Of a stretch of DNA of 64,000 bases, positions 29,096 through 37,741 are shown one piece after another; position 1 is the first letter of the stretch; the number at the start of each line of letters is the position of its first letter. This stretch comes from Nocardiopsis sp. CC223A (GTDB taxonomy: Bacteria > Actinomycetota > Actinomycetes > Streptosporangiales > Streptosporangiaceae), in the NCBI RefSeq assembly GCF_030766825.1, contig NZ_JASFDV010000033.1, forward strand, positions 1 to 64,000. The letters are read 5' to 3'. The notes beneath the pieces are model-generated. The model made no database searches. It was not told the origin of the DNA and saw only the letters and a program-made list of their open reading frames with translations. The translations under genes and the position numbers were made by a program.

Positions 29096-30379
29096 TCAGC
29101 GGTAGGCGACCAGCGTCCGAACTCCCGCGTCGCGCCGCACCCCCAAGAGCACGGCTCCAGGCACCTCCCGCACCCACTCGGACGCACCGGATACCTCCTG
29201 TGGCGCTTCGATCGACCCACTCGCCTCTGTACCCCAGAAAGTGAACTCCACCGACGGTCCGTCTCTTCCAGGATCAGCTATCGTCACCAACCCCTCCGCC
29301 AGAGGGACCGCCTGCTCGGCTTCTACTACCTCAGTGGGAGGCAGCACTGACTCGGTCCTGGTTTCGTTCCCGTCCCACAACCGATAGCCAGATACCGCAC
29401 CCGCAGTTCCGGACGCGATCAGGACCCCCTCGGGGTAGAGCCCGACTCCCCACCCTTCCTCAAAAGTAAGCGTCTCCCCGTCCTCGACTTCGATCAAATG
29501 CGCTTCAGAGAACCGAGTCGAAGAGAAAAGAACCCGATCATCGATTCCCGAAAAGCGCAAGCTGCTCGAGGAGACCCCCTCTGGGTCGGGAAACTCGCGA
29601 CGCCACACCTCTCTTCCATCCTTCAAGTCCAATGCCACAACCGCATAGGTCCGTGGTTCGCCGAAGGTTTCATAACCCTGCGGACTGCATACGACCAGAA
29701 CGACTACCAGACCATCATAGATGTGGTGCCCGGCTTGAGCTGAGAGATCGCCTGGAGCACCTTCACATCCCAGAGGTCTTTCCTGTCTCCAACGAACCTG
29801 GTTGTCCTCACGCTCTAGAACACTGTAGATGCGGTTCTCAAAGTTAGGCCCCTGGAACTCCAGCACGCGCTCGCCGTCCCCGATCGCCGACAAGTCCCAC
29901 GGGGACTCCCAAGGGAGTTCCCCTTCCCTCGCGTCGAATTCTCCGGTCATCTCTCCCGTGACTGCGTCCAGGATCAGGGTTGACCGTGGCGGCTCGTCAC
30001 CCGGACCATGTGCAACCCAAACCTTGGAGCCGTTCGCGCTGAACCCCGCACTGAACGCCTCGCCATCGGGAACGGTATAACTCCAGATCTCCTCACCAGT
30101 CTCTCCGGCCAGCGAGACCACTCCCCCGTGCCACCATGCCAGGGCCCCGGTGGAAACAGGGAATACACCTTGGATCGTTTTCCCACCTGGCGGCTCCCAC
30201 GTCCAAGCAGCTTGACTGACTTCTCGTACTTGCTCGGGCTCTCCCCATTCCACTTCAGCTTCGACATGACCACCTTCTTCGAAAGAAGAACAACTCGACA
30301 AAAATCCAGAAATTACCAACAAAGGGAACACAAGAAAGGGAGTTGGAAAATTTCTAAAAAAACCCATTGAGTAAATCAA
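29096..30379 (-). CDS. beta-propeller lipoprotein, paralogue
   Basis: Lipoprotein of 427 residues: signal peptide FLVFPLLVISGFLSSCS with the Cys at about 30, then a propeller similar to the gene at 26139. Equivalent blocks are AWTWEPPGGKTIQGVFPVS, SLAGETGEEIWSYTVPDG, LILDAVTGEMTGEFDA and ALDLKDGREVWRREFPDP. I use the TTG at 30379, because a short preceding frame ends there with a TTGA overlap; the ATG at 30367 is the alternative. Codon use is less GC-biased than the core genes, as is the whole patch. Function unknown, extracytoplasmic binding likely. Confidence 0.72.
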   Translation of the reverse strand: MIYSMGFFRNFPTPFLVFPLLVISGFLSSCSSFEEGGHVEAEVEWGEPEQVREVSQAAWTWEPPGGKTIQGVFPVSTGALAWWHGGVVSLAGETGEEIWSYTVPDGEAFSAGFSANGSKVWVAHGPGDEPPRSTLILDAVTGEMTGEFDAREGELPWESPWDLSAIGDGERVLEFQGPNFENRIYSVLEREDNQVRWRQERPLGCEGAPGDLSAQAGHHIYDGLVVVLVVCSPQGYETFGEPRTYAVVALDLKDGREVWRREFPDPEGVSSSSLRFSGIDDRVLFSSTRFSEAHLIEVEDGETLTFEEGWGVGLYPEGVLIASGTAGAVSGYRLWDGNETRTESVLPPTEVVEAEQAVPLAEGLVTIADPGRDGPSVEFTFWGTEASGSIEAPQEVSGASEWVREVPGAVLLGVRRDAGVRTLVAYR

Positions 30380-30863
30380 TGTCCTGAGATTTTCTCATTG
30401 TCATAATAGTTCGCATAAGACGTGTCATACTGCGCCCATCTCCCAGAGAAAGTCCCACCCTCATTCTCTTCCTTGGCCATGATTCCTTACCGGTGTGCCA
30501 TTCGATGGCTGCGGTGACGACTCCAGCGTCCTCCTTGTCCGGGCCGTTAAGAATGGCATTAAGGTCTGTTTGAAGCTCTTCGATCTTGTCGTCGTAGACC
30601 TTGACATCAGAATTGACCTTGTCGAGGACGCCGAAGGCGTGCGTACACGCCATCATCGCATCGCTCCACGCCCCCTTGTTCTTTTCCACCTCAATCCAAA
30701 TTTCTCCGGATATCAGTTCCGAAAAACTGAATCCCACCGGCTCGGTGATCGTGTTGTACTCACCCGAACGGCCGCTGATCTTGGCGTGCAACTCCGAGAA
30801 CATATCCCTGGCAGAGGTCACCTGACCCCGGTCGATCTGGCACTTATTCTCGATTGCCGACAT
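30354..30863 (-). CDS. small helical protein, possible type VII secretion substrate
   Basis: Unrecognised 169-residue protein starting MSAIENKCQIDRGQ, with GGAGCAAG before the ATG. The first about 115 residues are helical and soluble, including KNKGAWSDAMMACTHAF, and resemble ESX/WXG-like helical pairs in size and position. The C-terminal 40 residues turn basic (SWPRKRMRVGLSLGDG) and look like an out-of-frame extension. The same DNA carries a more natural acidic frame (30376-30480). The annotated end is therefore uncertain and a frameshift near 30480 is possible. Confidence 0.5.
   Translation of the reverse strand: MSAIENKCQIDRGQVTSARDMFSELHAKISGRSGEYNTITEPVGFSFSELISGEIWIEVEKNKGAWSDAMMACTHAFGVLDKVNSDVKVYDDKIEELQTDLNAILNGPDKEDAGVVTAAIEWHTGKESWPRKRMRVGLSLGDGRSMTRLMRTIMTMRKSQDIDLLNGFF
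30376..30480 (-). CDS. short acidic ORF, overlapping
   Basis: A 34-codon frame MAKEENEGGTFSGRWAQYDT and on to YYDNEKISGH, overlapping the end of the previous gene in another frame. AAGGAA precedes the ATG at short distance and its TGA forms a TTGA overlap with the next gene's TTG. It contains YYDNE, matching the YxxxD/E pattern of ESX export signals. It is either a small gene or the true C-terminus of the previous one after a frameshift. Confidence 0.4.
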   Translation of the reverse strand: MAKEENEGGTFSGRWAQYDTSYANYYDNEKISGH

Positions 30864-30911
30864 AACTTGCTCCAACCGAATGAGGACACCAGAAAAGAGA
30901 GAAGATCTGCT

Positions 30912-31247
30912 TTACATGAGTTGCAGATCATTGATGGGGATGCGGAACTCGCTGGCCGACTCCTCATCGGTTCCCGCAGCCGCGCCTGCCCCGTCCTGGG
31001 CGTTCTCCGCGATGCTGTGCGCGTGGGTTTGGACATCGATCATGTGTTGAGCCTGGACATCACCGAAGGCTCCCCACCCCGCGACACCGGGAGCGTTGTT
31101 CTCCACCGCGTTCTTGGCAGCGGTGATCGCATCATCGAAGTCGAGGGGGAGGTCCTTGAGCCGGGCTGCCGCGTCTGCCGAGGCCTCACCGTCGGACTGG
31201 GCATCGTTGACATTGACGCCCACGGGTGTGGAGGACATGGTGGTCAC
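30912..31247 (-). CDS. WXG100/EspC-like small protein
   Basis: An acidic, alanine-rich 111-residue protein without a signal peptide. It has two predicted helices around GWGAFGD: first LDFDDAITAAKNAVENNAPG, then DVQAQHMIDVQTHAHSIAEN. This helix-WxG-like turn-helix plan and length are those of ESX (type VII) substrates such as WXG100 or EspC proteins, but no ESX machinery is in the window. The GTG at 31247 follows GAAGGAG closely; the ATG three codons later is possible. It heads a minus-strand series that continues into the helical protein and the propeller lipoprotein. Confidence 0.55.
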   Translation of the reverse strand: MTTMSSTPVGVNVNDAQSDGEASADAAARLKDLPLDFDDAITAAKNAVENNAPGVAGWGAFGDVQAQHMIDVQTHAHSIAENAQDGAGAAAGTDEESASEFRIPINDLQLM

Positions 31248-31421
31248 CTACTCCTTCGCGGGGAAGTGGGGACAATCCCGGCAATCAGGGGCGTGATCAC
31301 CCGATTACCTATAACAACCATATCGAGCATCACACTCGGATCGAGGCATCGTATCGGCCTTTATGGGACGAAGTGCCTCACATGGCCGTATGTGGTCAGC
31401 GGGGTTGCGCAGGGATGCGAG

Positions 31422-31450
31422 AGGCCCCCGGAGCGGGGCTCCGGGGGCCT
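31422..31450 (-). terminator. hairpin after tsaD
   Basis: Perfect 13-bp stem AGGCCCCCGGAGC-GGG-GCTCCGGGGGCCT, 14 nt past the tsaD stop. No T-run. Confidence 0.75.
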
Positions 31451-31463
31451 GGGGAAGCGCGCG

Positions 31464-32504
31464 TCAGCGGGCCAGGGGGGACTCCACCGGGAGGGAGGTG
31501 TCCGTGGCCAGGTCCGGTTCCGACGGCGGCAGACCCGCCGCGACGACCTCGGCGCCCAGGGCGGCGATCATCGCGCCGTTGTCGGTGCACAGCTTGGGCC
31601 GGGGCACCCGGAGGGTGACCCCCGCCTCCAGGCAGCGCTGCTCGGCCAGGGCGCGCAGCGCGGAGTTGGCGGCCACGCCGCCGCTGATCACCAGCGTGCT
31701 CACCCCGTGCTCCACGCAGGCGTCGACGGCCTTGCGGGTGAGCACGTCCACCACCGCGTCCTGGAACGCGGCCGCGATGTCGGCGACCACCAGCGGCTCG
31801 CCGCGGCGGTCGGCGTCCTCCACGTGGCGGGCGACGGCGGTCTTGAGCCCCGAGAACGAGAAGTCGTAGGTGCCGTCCCCCCACTTGCCGCGCGGGAAGC
31901 GGATCGACTTGGGGTCGCCCTGCTGCGCCGCCCGGTCGATGGGCGGCCCGCCCGGGTAGGGCAGGTCCAGCAGCCGGGCCACCTTGTCGTAGGCCTCGCC
32001 GGCGGCGTCGTCCACGGTGTCGCCCAGCGACACCACGTCGGTGGCCAGGTCGTTGACCAGCAGCAGCGAGGTGTGCCCGCCCGAGACGAGCAGGGCGATG
32101 GCGGGCTTGGGCAGCGGCCCGTGCTCCAGCTGGTCCACGGCCACGTGCCCGACCAGGTGGTTGACCCCGTACAGCGGCTTGTCCAGCGCCATCGCGTACG
32201 CCTTGGCCGCGGACACCCCCACCAGCAGCGCCCCGGCCAGGCCGGGCCCGGCGGTGACGGCGATGGCGTCGACGTCGGTGAGCTTGACCCCGGCGGAGTC
32301 CAGCGCCCGGTGCACGGTGGGCGTCATGGCCTCCAGGTGGGCGCGGCTGGCCACCTCGGGCACCACGCCGCCGAAGCGGACGTGCTGCTCGACGCTGGAG
32401 GCCACCGACTCGCCGAGCAGCTCGCAGCCGCGCACGAGTCCGACGCCGGTCTCGTCGCAGGACGTCTCGATGCCCAGGATGAGCGGGAGGTCGTGGTCAC
32501 TCAT
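31464..32504 (-). CDS. tsaD: tRNA N6-adenosine threonylcarbamoyltransferase TsaD
   Basis: Transfers threonylcarbamoyl to A37 of ANN-decoding tRNAs, with TsaB and TsaE. The 346-residue protein has the Kae1/Gcp features: [13 protein letters not shown] at the start, the metal-binding [10 protein letters not shown] (HxxxH), the nucleotide-site [22 protein letters not shown] and [10 protein letters not shown] near the end. The ATG at 32504 is 8 nt inside rimI and has GAGGAGGG upstream. Last gene of the operon, ended by a hairpin. Confidence 0.97.
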   Translation of the reverse strand: MSDHDLPLILGIETSCDETGVGLVRGCELLGESVASSVEQHVRFGGVVPEVASRAHLEAMTPTVHRALDSAGVKLTDVDAIAVTAGPGLAGALLVGVSAAKAYAMALDKPLYGVNHLVGHVAVDQLEHGPLPKPAIALLVSGGHTSLLLVNDLATDVVSLGDTVDDAAGEAYDKVARLLDLPYPGGPPIDRAAQQGDPKSIRFPRGKWGDGTYDFSFSGLKTAVARHVEDADRRGEPLVVADIAAAFQDAVVDVLTRKAVDACVEHGVSTLVISGGVAANSALRALAEQRCLEAGVTLRVPRPKLCTDNGAMIAALGAEVVAAGLPPSEPDLATDTSLPVESPLAR

Positions 32505-33006
32505 GGGTACCCTCCTCGGCGATGCGCCGCATGACCAGGGCGTCGGCCCCGTTGTAGTAGCCGCGCCGGACGCCGATCTGCTCGAATCCGAAGCGGGTGT
32601 AGAGCTTCTGGGCGCGCGGGTTGTCCGAGCGCACCTCCAGGAACATCTGTGTCACCCCGCGCCGGGCGGCCTGGTCCAGGAGTTCGGTGAGCAGGGCTCC
32701 CCCGATCCCGGTGCCCCAGGCGGACTCGGCGACGGCCATGGTCTGCACGTCCCCCTCGGGCGGGACGAACCGCAGGCCGGCGTAGCCGGCCAGGGCGTCC
32801 CCGGCGACGGCCACCACGTAGTGGCGGGTGGCGGCCTCGGCCAGCTCGTCGCGGAGCATCCCCTCGCTCCAGGCGTCGGCCGGGAACAGGGCGCGCTCCA
32901 GCGCCATGACCGCGTCGACGTCGCCGTCGGCCATGGGCCGCAGGACCACGCCCTCGGGCGGGGCGACGCGCACCGCGTCCAGGGCGGTGTCGCGCACCGG
33001 TGTCAC
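32497..33006 (-). CDS. rimI: ribosomal protein S18 alanine N-acetyltransferase RimI
   Basis: GNAT acetyltransferase of 169 residues, placed between tsaB and tsaD as in most actinobacteria. Acetyl-CoA motif A is [20 protein letters not shown] (R/Q-x-x-G-x-G/A region), followed by [20 protein letters not shown] and [13 protein letters not shown], close to the RimI signature EVRxxNxxAxxLYxxxGF. I place the start at GTG 33006, which overlaps the tsaB stop as GTGA; a GTG at 33015 is also possible. Substrate assignment rests on family and position. Confidence 0.92.
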   Translation of the reverse strand: MTPVRDTALDAVRVAPPEGVVLRPMADGDVDAVMALERALFPADAWSEGMLRDELAEAATRHYVVAVAGDALAGYAGLRFVPPEGDVQTMAVAESAWGTGIGGALLTELLDQAARRGVTQMFLEVRSDNPRAQKLYTRFGFEQIGVRRGYYNGADALVMRRIAEEGTHE

Positions 33007-33680
33007 TTCACCCACTGGCGGACCTTCTTCGGGGCGCCGGGCACCACCGCGTCGGGTCGGCGCAGGTAGAGCGGTTCGGGGGCGGGCAGGGACTGCCCGG
33101 CGTGCAACCGGTGCAGGGCCAGCTCGGCCAGGGCCGCGGCGTCGGGGTGCACCGGCTCCGGGGCGGCCGCGGCCGCCCCGAACACGTCGGCGTACATCCG
33201 GGCGCCGTCGCCGACCAGCGGCAGCCCGCCGGTGTCGAGGTCGGCCGGGCGGTCCACGGCGACCTCGCCCACCCGGGTGAGGCGGTCGTCGTAACGGGCC
33301 CAGAACACCTCCTTGCGGCGGGCGTCGGTCATGGCGACGAACGGCTCCGTGCGGCCGGTGGCGAAGGCCAGCGCGTCCAGCGTGGTCACCCCGTGGCAGG
33401 GGATGCCGAGCGCGTCGGCCAGGGCGTGGGCCGTGGCCAGCCCCACGCGCAGGCCGGTGTAGGGGCCGGGGCCGATGCCGACGGCGACGGCGTCGAGGTC
33501 GGCCAGGGCGACCCCGGCCTCCCCGGTGAGCCGGCGGATGGTCGGGGAGAGCAGTTCACCGTGGCGGCGGGCGTCCACCGAGGACGCGCTCGCGCGCAGC
33601 GTGAAGGCGCCGTCCGCGCCGGACTCGCCGATGGCGGCGGTGACGGCGGGGGTGGCGGTGTCGAAGGCCAGGAGCAGCAC
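33003..33680 (-). CDS. tsaB: threonylcarbamoyl-adenosine biosynthesis protein TsaB
   Basis: Partner of TsaD in t6A modification of tRNA, 225 residues, ASKHA fold. The characteristic start is LLLAFDTATPAVTAAI and the glycine motif is VGIGPGPYTGLRVGLA. The catalytic metal site of TsaD is absent, as expected. The start is a GTG at 33680, 4 nt after the tsaE stop. Confidence 0.95.
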   Translation of the reverse strand: MLLLAFDTATPAVTAAIGESGADGAFTLRASASSVDARRHGELLSPTIRRLTGEAGVALADLDAVAVGIGPGPYTGLRVGLATAHALADALGIPCHGVTTLDALAFATGRTEPFVAMTDARRKEVFWARYDDRLTRVGEVAVDRPADLDTGGLPLVGDGARMYADVFGAAAAAPEPVHPDAAALAELALHRLHAGQSLPAPEPLYLRRPDAVVPGAPKKVRQWVK

Positions 33681-33684
33681 GGGT

Positions 33685-34203
33685 CTAGTCTTCCGTGTTC
33701 TCGTCGTCGACGGCGACGGGCAGGGCGACGTCCGCCCAGCGCCGACCGACCGGGGTGAGGTGGACGGTGCGGGTGTCGTCGGGGTGGCGCTCGATCCGGA
33801 TCTCCAGCCGGTCCTCGGACAGCCCCTCGGCGACGCCCTCGCCCCACTCCACGACGGTGACGGACTCGGGGAGGGTCATGTCGAGGTCGATGTCGTCGAT
33901 CTCGTCGGGCCCGCCCAGCCGGTAGGCGTCCACGTGGACCAGGGAGGGGCCGCCCACCAGCGAGGGGTGGATGCGGGAGATGACGAAGGTCGGGGAGGTG
34001 ACCGAGCCGCGCACGCCCAGCCCCCGGCCCAGGCCCTGGGTGAGGGTGGTCTTGCCCGCACCGAGCGGGCCGGACAGGATCAGCAGGTCGCCTGGTCGGC
34101 TGAGGTCGGCCAGGGCACGGCCGAGGGCGCGCATGGCGCCGTCGGTGGCGGCGTGCACCGTGTGGACGGTGGGCGCTTTCGTTGTGGTCGTCACGTTGGT
34201 CAT
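33685..34203 (-). CDS. tsaE: t6A ATPase TsaE
   Basis: ATPase that drives the TsaB-TsaD cycle. The 172-residue protein has Walker A LSGPLGAGKTTLTQG, followed by TSPTFVISRIHPSL, HVDAYRLGGPDEIDDIDLD and the VTVVEWGEG Walker B-like segment. It starts at the ATG at 34203, 192 nt downstream of alr, and leads directly into tsaB. Confidence 0.95.
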   Translation of the reverse strand: MTNVTTTTKAPTVHTVHAATDGAMRALGRALADLSRPGDLLILSGPLGAGKTTLTQGLGRGLGVRGSVTSPTFVISRIHPSLVGGPSLVHVDAYRLGGPDEIDDIDLDMTLPESVTVVEWGEGVAEGLSEDRLEIRIERHPDDTRTVHLTPVGRRWADVALPVAVDDENTED

Positions 34204-34395
34204 CGGGCTCGCAAAGCTCGTCGGTACGGTTCGGGCGGTGGCCGACCGGGGCAGGGCACGACCTCGGGTGTCCCCTCCACCCCAGGTTAGGCGGGTCGGG
34301 CGGGGCGTGTGACCGGTTGTGGACGATCGGCCACGATCGTTCCCGGCACGCCCCTGACCGGCCGGAACGCGGTCGGCGTGATCGTCCGCGGCGGG

Positions 34396-35523
34396 TCAGG
34401 CGCCGCCGACGTACTCGCGCGGGACCCGGACGCCCACCCGGGTGACGATCTCGTACGGGATGGTGTCCAGGACCCGGGCCCAGTCCTGGGCGCTCGGCGC
34501 GCCCGGGTGCTCGGCCGGATCGCCGAACAGCACCGCGTACTCTCCGGCGGCCACGTCGTCGTCGCCCACATCGACAACGAACTGGTCCATGCACACTGTT
34601 CCCGCGATGACGCGCTCGCGTCCGCCCAGGAGCACCGGCCCCTTGTTGGTGGCGGCCCGGGGCACGCCGTCGGCGTAGCCCAGGGGCACCAGGGCCAGGG
34701 TGGTCTCGCGGTCGGTCACGTAGCGGTGGCCGTAGGAGACGCCGCTGCCGGGCGGCACCCGTTTGGTGAGGGCGACGCGGGCGCGCAGGGTCATCGCGGG
34801 CCGCAATCCGGGCACGTCGTAATCCGGGATGGGGGAAAGCCCGTAACTCGCGATGCCGCCGCGCACCAGGTCGAAGTGCGCCTCGGGCAGGGTGAGCAGC
34901 GCCGCCGAGTTGGCGATGTGGCGCACCTCGGGGGTCAGGCCGACCTTGGCGGCGGACTCCAGGGCGTCGTGGAACACGGAGAGCTGGGCGGCGATCGAGG
35001 GGTGTCCGGGCTCGTCCGCGCAGGCGAAGTGCGACCAGATCCCGCTCACCTTGAGGTGCCCGGTCTCCTCGGCGCGCGCGGCGGCCTCCACCAGCGGTCC
35101 CCATTCGGCGTGGCCGATGCCGCCCCGGTTCAGGCCGGTGTCGATCTTGAGCTGCACCCGCGCGGTGCGGCCCAGTTCGCGGGCCGCGGCCAGGACGGAC
35201 TCCAGCACCGCGGGGTCGCTGACGCCCAGGTCGATGCCGTTCCCGATGGCCTCGCCCACCGGCTCGCCGGGCGGGATGATCCAGGCCAGCACGGGCGCGG
35301 TGATCCCGGCCGCGCGCAGTCCGAGCGCCTCGTGGATGAACGCGGTGCCCAGCCAGGTCGCCCCGCCGGCCAGCAGCGCGCGGGCGGCGGGGAGCATGCC
35401 GTGTCCGTAGCCGTCGGCCTTGACCACGCCCATGAGCGCCGCCCCGCCGGCACGCCCGCGGAGCAGCCGTGCGTTGTGGGAGATCGCGTCCAGGTCGACG
35501 CGGGCGTGCGCGAAGTGAGCCAT
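34396..35523 (-). CDS. alr: alanine racemase
   Basis: PLP-dependent interconversion of L- and D-alanine for peptidoglycan. The 375-residue enzyme shows the PLP lysine in VVKADGYGHGML and the second catalytic base in GVSYGHRYVTDRETTLALV. HARVDLDAISHNARLLR at the start and VCMDQFVVDVG near the end are further family marks. The ATG at 35523 has a modest TGGGGAC site; longer readings to 35760 run into a region without coding character. Upstream of tsaE on the same strand, as in many actinobacteria. Confidence 0.96.
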   Translation of the reverse strand: MAHFAHARVDLDAISHNARLLRGRAGGAALMGVVKADGYGHGMLPAARALLAGGATWLGTAFIHEALGLRAAGITAPVLAWIIPPGEPVGEAIGNGIDLGVSDPAVLESVLAAARELGRTARVQLKIDTGLNRGGIGHAEWGPLVEAAARAEETGHLKVSGIWSHFACADEPGHPSIAAQLSVFHDALESAAKVGLTPEVRHIANSAALLTLPEAHFDLVRGGIASYGLSPIPDYDVPGLRPAMTLRARVALTKRVPPGSGVSYGHRYVTDRETTLALVPLGYADGVPRAATNKGPVLLGGRERVIAGTVCMDQFVVDVGDDDVAAGEYAVLFGDPAEHPGAPSAQDWARVLDTIPYEIVTRVGVRVPREYVGGA

Positions 35524-35650
35524 GTCCCCAGTGTTCCACGTGTGGGTTACCGCTGTGGAGCTGCGGGTATGTGGGCTGTGACCGAGTTCGGACGTATCCG
35601 GATGTATACGGAGTGCGACGATACTCGACGCCGTATCTGGGGGTATCGGC

Positions 35651-36181
35651 ATGAGCGAGTTCGCGACTGAACGTCCCGTCAACGCCGTCCGCCTGTGGTC
35701 GGGCGGGCTGGCGACGGCGGTGGTGGCCGCACTGGTCGTCCTGGTGGGCACCCTGATCATGCGGGGTGTCCTGGGGATCCCGGTGCTGGCCCCGGAGGAG
35801 GCCGGTTACCTCGGTGACGCGGGGACCGCGGCCTACGCCTTCATGGCGGGTGTCGCCGCCCTGGCGGCCACGGCCCTGATGCACCTGCTGCTGGTGGCGG
35901 CACCGCGCGCCCGCGCGTTCTTCGGGTGGATCATCGGACTGATCACCGCCATAGCGGTGGTCACCCCGTTCACCCAGGGCGCCGAGCCCGCCAGCCAGGT
36001 CGGCACCGCGGCGATCAACCTGGTCGCGGGGGTGGCCATCGCCACCCTGGTGAGCAGCGTGGCCCGGACGGCCGTGGTGCGCCGCGAGCCCCGCTCCGGG
36101 GAGAGGCCGGTGCTGCACCAGGAGGGCATCCTGCCCGACGTCGGCCGGGCCGAGTACCGCGGCGAGCCCCGCGGCCTGTAG
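35651..36181 (+). CDS. DUF6069-like four-helix membrane protein
   Basis: Integral membrane protein of 176 residues with four predicted transmembrane helices: about 16-38, 64-85, 91-110 and 117-137. A cytoplasmic basic tail follows. The layout, a short hydrophilic start then TAVVAALVVLVGTLIMRGVLG and a loop before a second pair, is that of the actinobacterial DUF6069 family of unknown function. The ATG at 35651 lies 128 bp from the divergent alr start. A terminator hairpin follows at 36213. Confidence 0.75.
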   Translation: MSEFATERPVNAVRLWSGGLATAVVAALVVLVGTLIMRGVLGIPVLAPEEAGYLGDAGTAAYAFMAGVAALAATALMHLLLVAAPRARAFFGWIIGLITAIAVVTPFTQGAEPASQVGTAAINLVAGVAIATLVSSVARTAVVRREPRSGERPVLHQEGILPDVGRAEYRGEPRGL

Positions 36182-36212
36182 CCCTTGCCGAGCAGTCCCA
36201 CCGACGACCGCC

Positions 36213-36246
36213 GAGGGGGCGGGGCCCGACCGGGTCCCGCCCCCTC
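36213..36246. terminator. bidirectional hairpin between convergent genes
   Basis: GAGGGGGCGGG (36213-36223) pairs with CCCGCCCCCTC (36236-36246), with GCCC/GGGT further in. It lies 32 nt after the DUF6069 stop and upstream of the ROK stop at 36410. Confidence 0.7.
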
Positions 36247-36409
36247 CGGCGTGTCCTGACGCCTCGGTGACGTCCGGGCAGGCGGCCGGTCACGTGCGGC
36301 GACCGATCAGGGGCACTGCTCGGGAGGCCGAACATCCCCGCCGGAATTGCGCTGTGCGCGCGGACGCGAGTCCGGCGGGGGCGCCCGTCCATGCCGCCCC
36401 TCCGGCCTC

Positions 36410-37645
36410 TCAGGCGGTCCCGGCGATGAGGCGGTCGGCGTGCTCCGGGCTCAGGCAGTGCTCGATGACCAGCACCGCGGCGCCGATCTCGCCCGCGCTC
36501 TCGGCGGCCGCCGACGACACGATGCTGAGGTGCTCGGTGGCCAGCGGCAGCGACCGCTGGTAGATGACCTCGCGCACCCCGGCCAGCAGGTGGTCCCCGG
36601 CCAGGGCCAGGGCCCCGCCGATGACGATCACCGACGGGTTGAACATGTTGACGGACGCGGCCAGCACCTCGCCGATGTCGCGGCCCGCCTGGCGCAGGGC
36701 GCGCAGCGCCGGGACGGACCCGTTGCGGGCCAGCTCCACCACGTCGCGGGCGCCGTGGGCGGGCACGCCCTCGGCGGTGAGGGCCTCGGCCAGGGCCGCG
36801 CCGCTGGCGACGGCCTCCAGGCAGCCGGTGTTGCCGCAGCGGCAGGGTCTGTCGGCGCCGCTGGCGACGTGGATGTGCCCCATGTCCCCGGCCGCGCCCT
36901 GGGCGCCCCGGTACACGCGCCCCTCGCTGACGATGCCGCAGCCGATGCCGGTGGCGACCTTGACGAACATCAGGTGGCTGGCGGTGGGCCAGGCGGTGTG
37001 GTGCTCGCCGATCGCCATGATGTTCACGTCGTTGTCCACCAGCACCGGGACGGCCAGCCGCTCCCCCACGTAGCCGGGCACGTCGAAGCCGTCCCAGCCG
37101 GGCATGATCGGCGGGTTCACGGCCCGGCCGGTGGAGTGCTGGACGGGGCCGGGCAGGCCGATGCCCAGGCCCAGCAGCTCGGAGACGTCGCGGCCGGCGC
37201 GGGCGAGCAGCCCCCGGCCGTGCTCCACCACCCAGTCGAGGACGTGTTCGGGGCCCAGGGCGATGTCGAGGTCGGCGCGGTCCTCGGCGATGACCTCGGC
37301 GGCCATGTCGGTGAGGGCCAGTCGCGCGTGGGTGGCGCCCAGGTCGGCGGCGAGGACGACCCGTGCCCGGGGCCGGAACGAGAACGTGGTGGGCGGGCGG
37401 CCGCCGGTGGAGACGGCCTCGCCCGCGGGGCCGATGAGCCCGCTGGCGAGGAGGGCGTCCACCCGCTGGGTGACGGTGGACCGGGCCAGGCCGGTGGCCC
37501 CGGCCAGCTCGGACCGGGTGCGGGGGCGGCCGTCGCGCAGCAGTTGGAGCAGGGTGCCCGCCCCGGGCGCGGTCGTGGTGGGAGCGGCCCGGAGTCCGTG
37601 GGCCGGCGGACCGGTCAGCGCATCTTCCGTCATGGGACAAGTCAA
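36410..37645 (-). CDS. ROK-family transcriptional regulator
   Basis: Sugar-responsive repressor of 411 residues. The winged helix-turn-helix (about 30-90) reads RTRSELAGATGLARSTVTQR. The sugar-kinase-like domain begins LAADLGATHARLAL and has IGIGLPGPV, VDNDVNIMAIGEH and the zinc motif CRCGNTGCLEAVASG with the preceding GHIHV histidine. Its divergent position from the sugar operon, with inverted repeats between, makes it the likely local repressor. ATG at 37645 or, four codons later, at 37633. The kinase residues are partly conserved, but the N-terminal HTH argues for regulation. Confidence 0.92.
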   Translation of the reverse strand: MTCPMTEDALTGPPAHGLRAAPTTTAPGAGTLLQLLRDGRPRTRSELAGATGLARSTVTQRVDALLASGLIGPAGEAVSTGGRPPTTFSFRPRARVVLAADLGATHARLALTDMAAEVIAEDRADLDIALGPEHVLDWVVEHGRGLLARAGRDVSELLGLGIGLPGPVQHSTGRAVNPPIMPGWDGFDVPGYVGERLAVPVLVDNDVNIMAIGEHHTAWPTASHLMFVKVATGIGCGIVSEGRVYRGAQGAAGDMGHIHVASGADRPCRCGNTGCLEAVASGAALAEALTAEGVPAHGARDVVELARNGSVPALRALRQAGRDIGEVLAASVNMFNPSVIVIGGALALAGDHLLAGVREVIYQRSLPLATEHLSIVSSAAAESAGEIGAAVLVIEHCLSPEHADRLIAGTA

Positions 37646-37710
37646 GCACAGGATCTATTGACCGCCTCGGAAGAGTCTATTGCGGTCACGTTTCTCAACT
37701 TATGCTTGAC
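37641..37710. promoter_or_regulatory. ROK operator candidates in divergent promoter
   Basis: Two nested inverted repeats. GTCAAGCA (37641-37648) pairs with TGCTTGAC (37703-37710), and TGACCGC (37659-37665) pairs with GCGGTCA (37682-37688). They span the divergent promoter of the ROK gene and the dehydrogenase operon. Confidence 0.55.
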
Positions 37711-37741
37711 CATCGACAGAAGTCGGGCGTACGGTGCGAGC

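Noticed and set aside
33386..36118. 910-codon minus-strand frame spanning tsaB, tsaE, alr and DUF6069
   Set aside because: It crosses several recognised genes in the wrong frame and is Arg/Pro-rich noise.
36347..37741. Long N-terminal extension of the Gfo/Idh/MocA protein
   Set aside because: It is the antisense of the ROK regulator; the Rossmann domain begins properly after the ATG at 37742.
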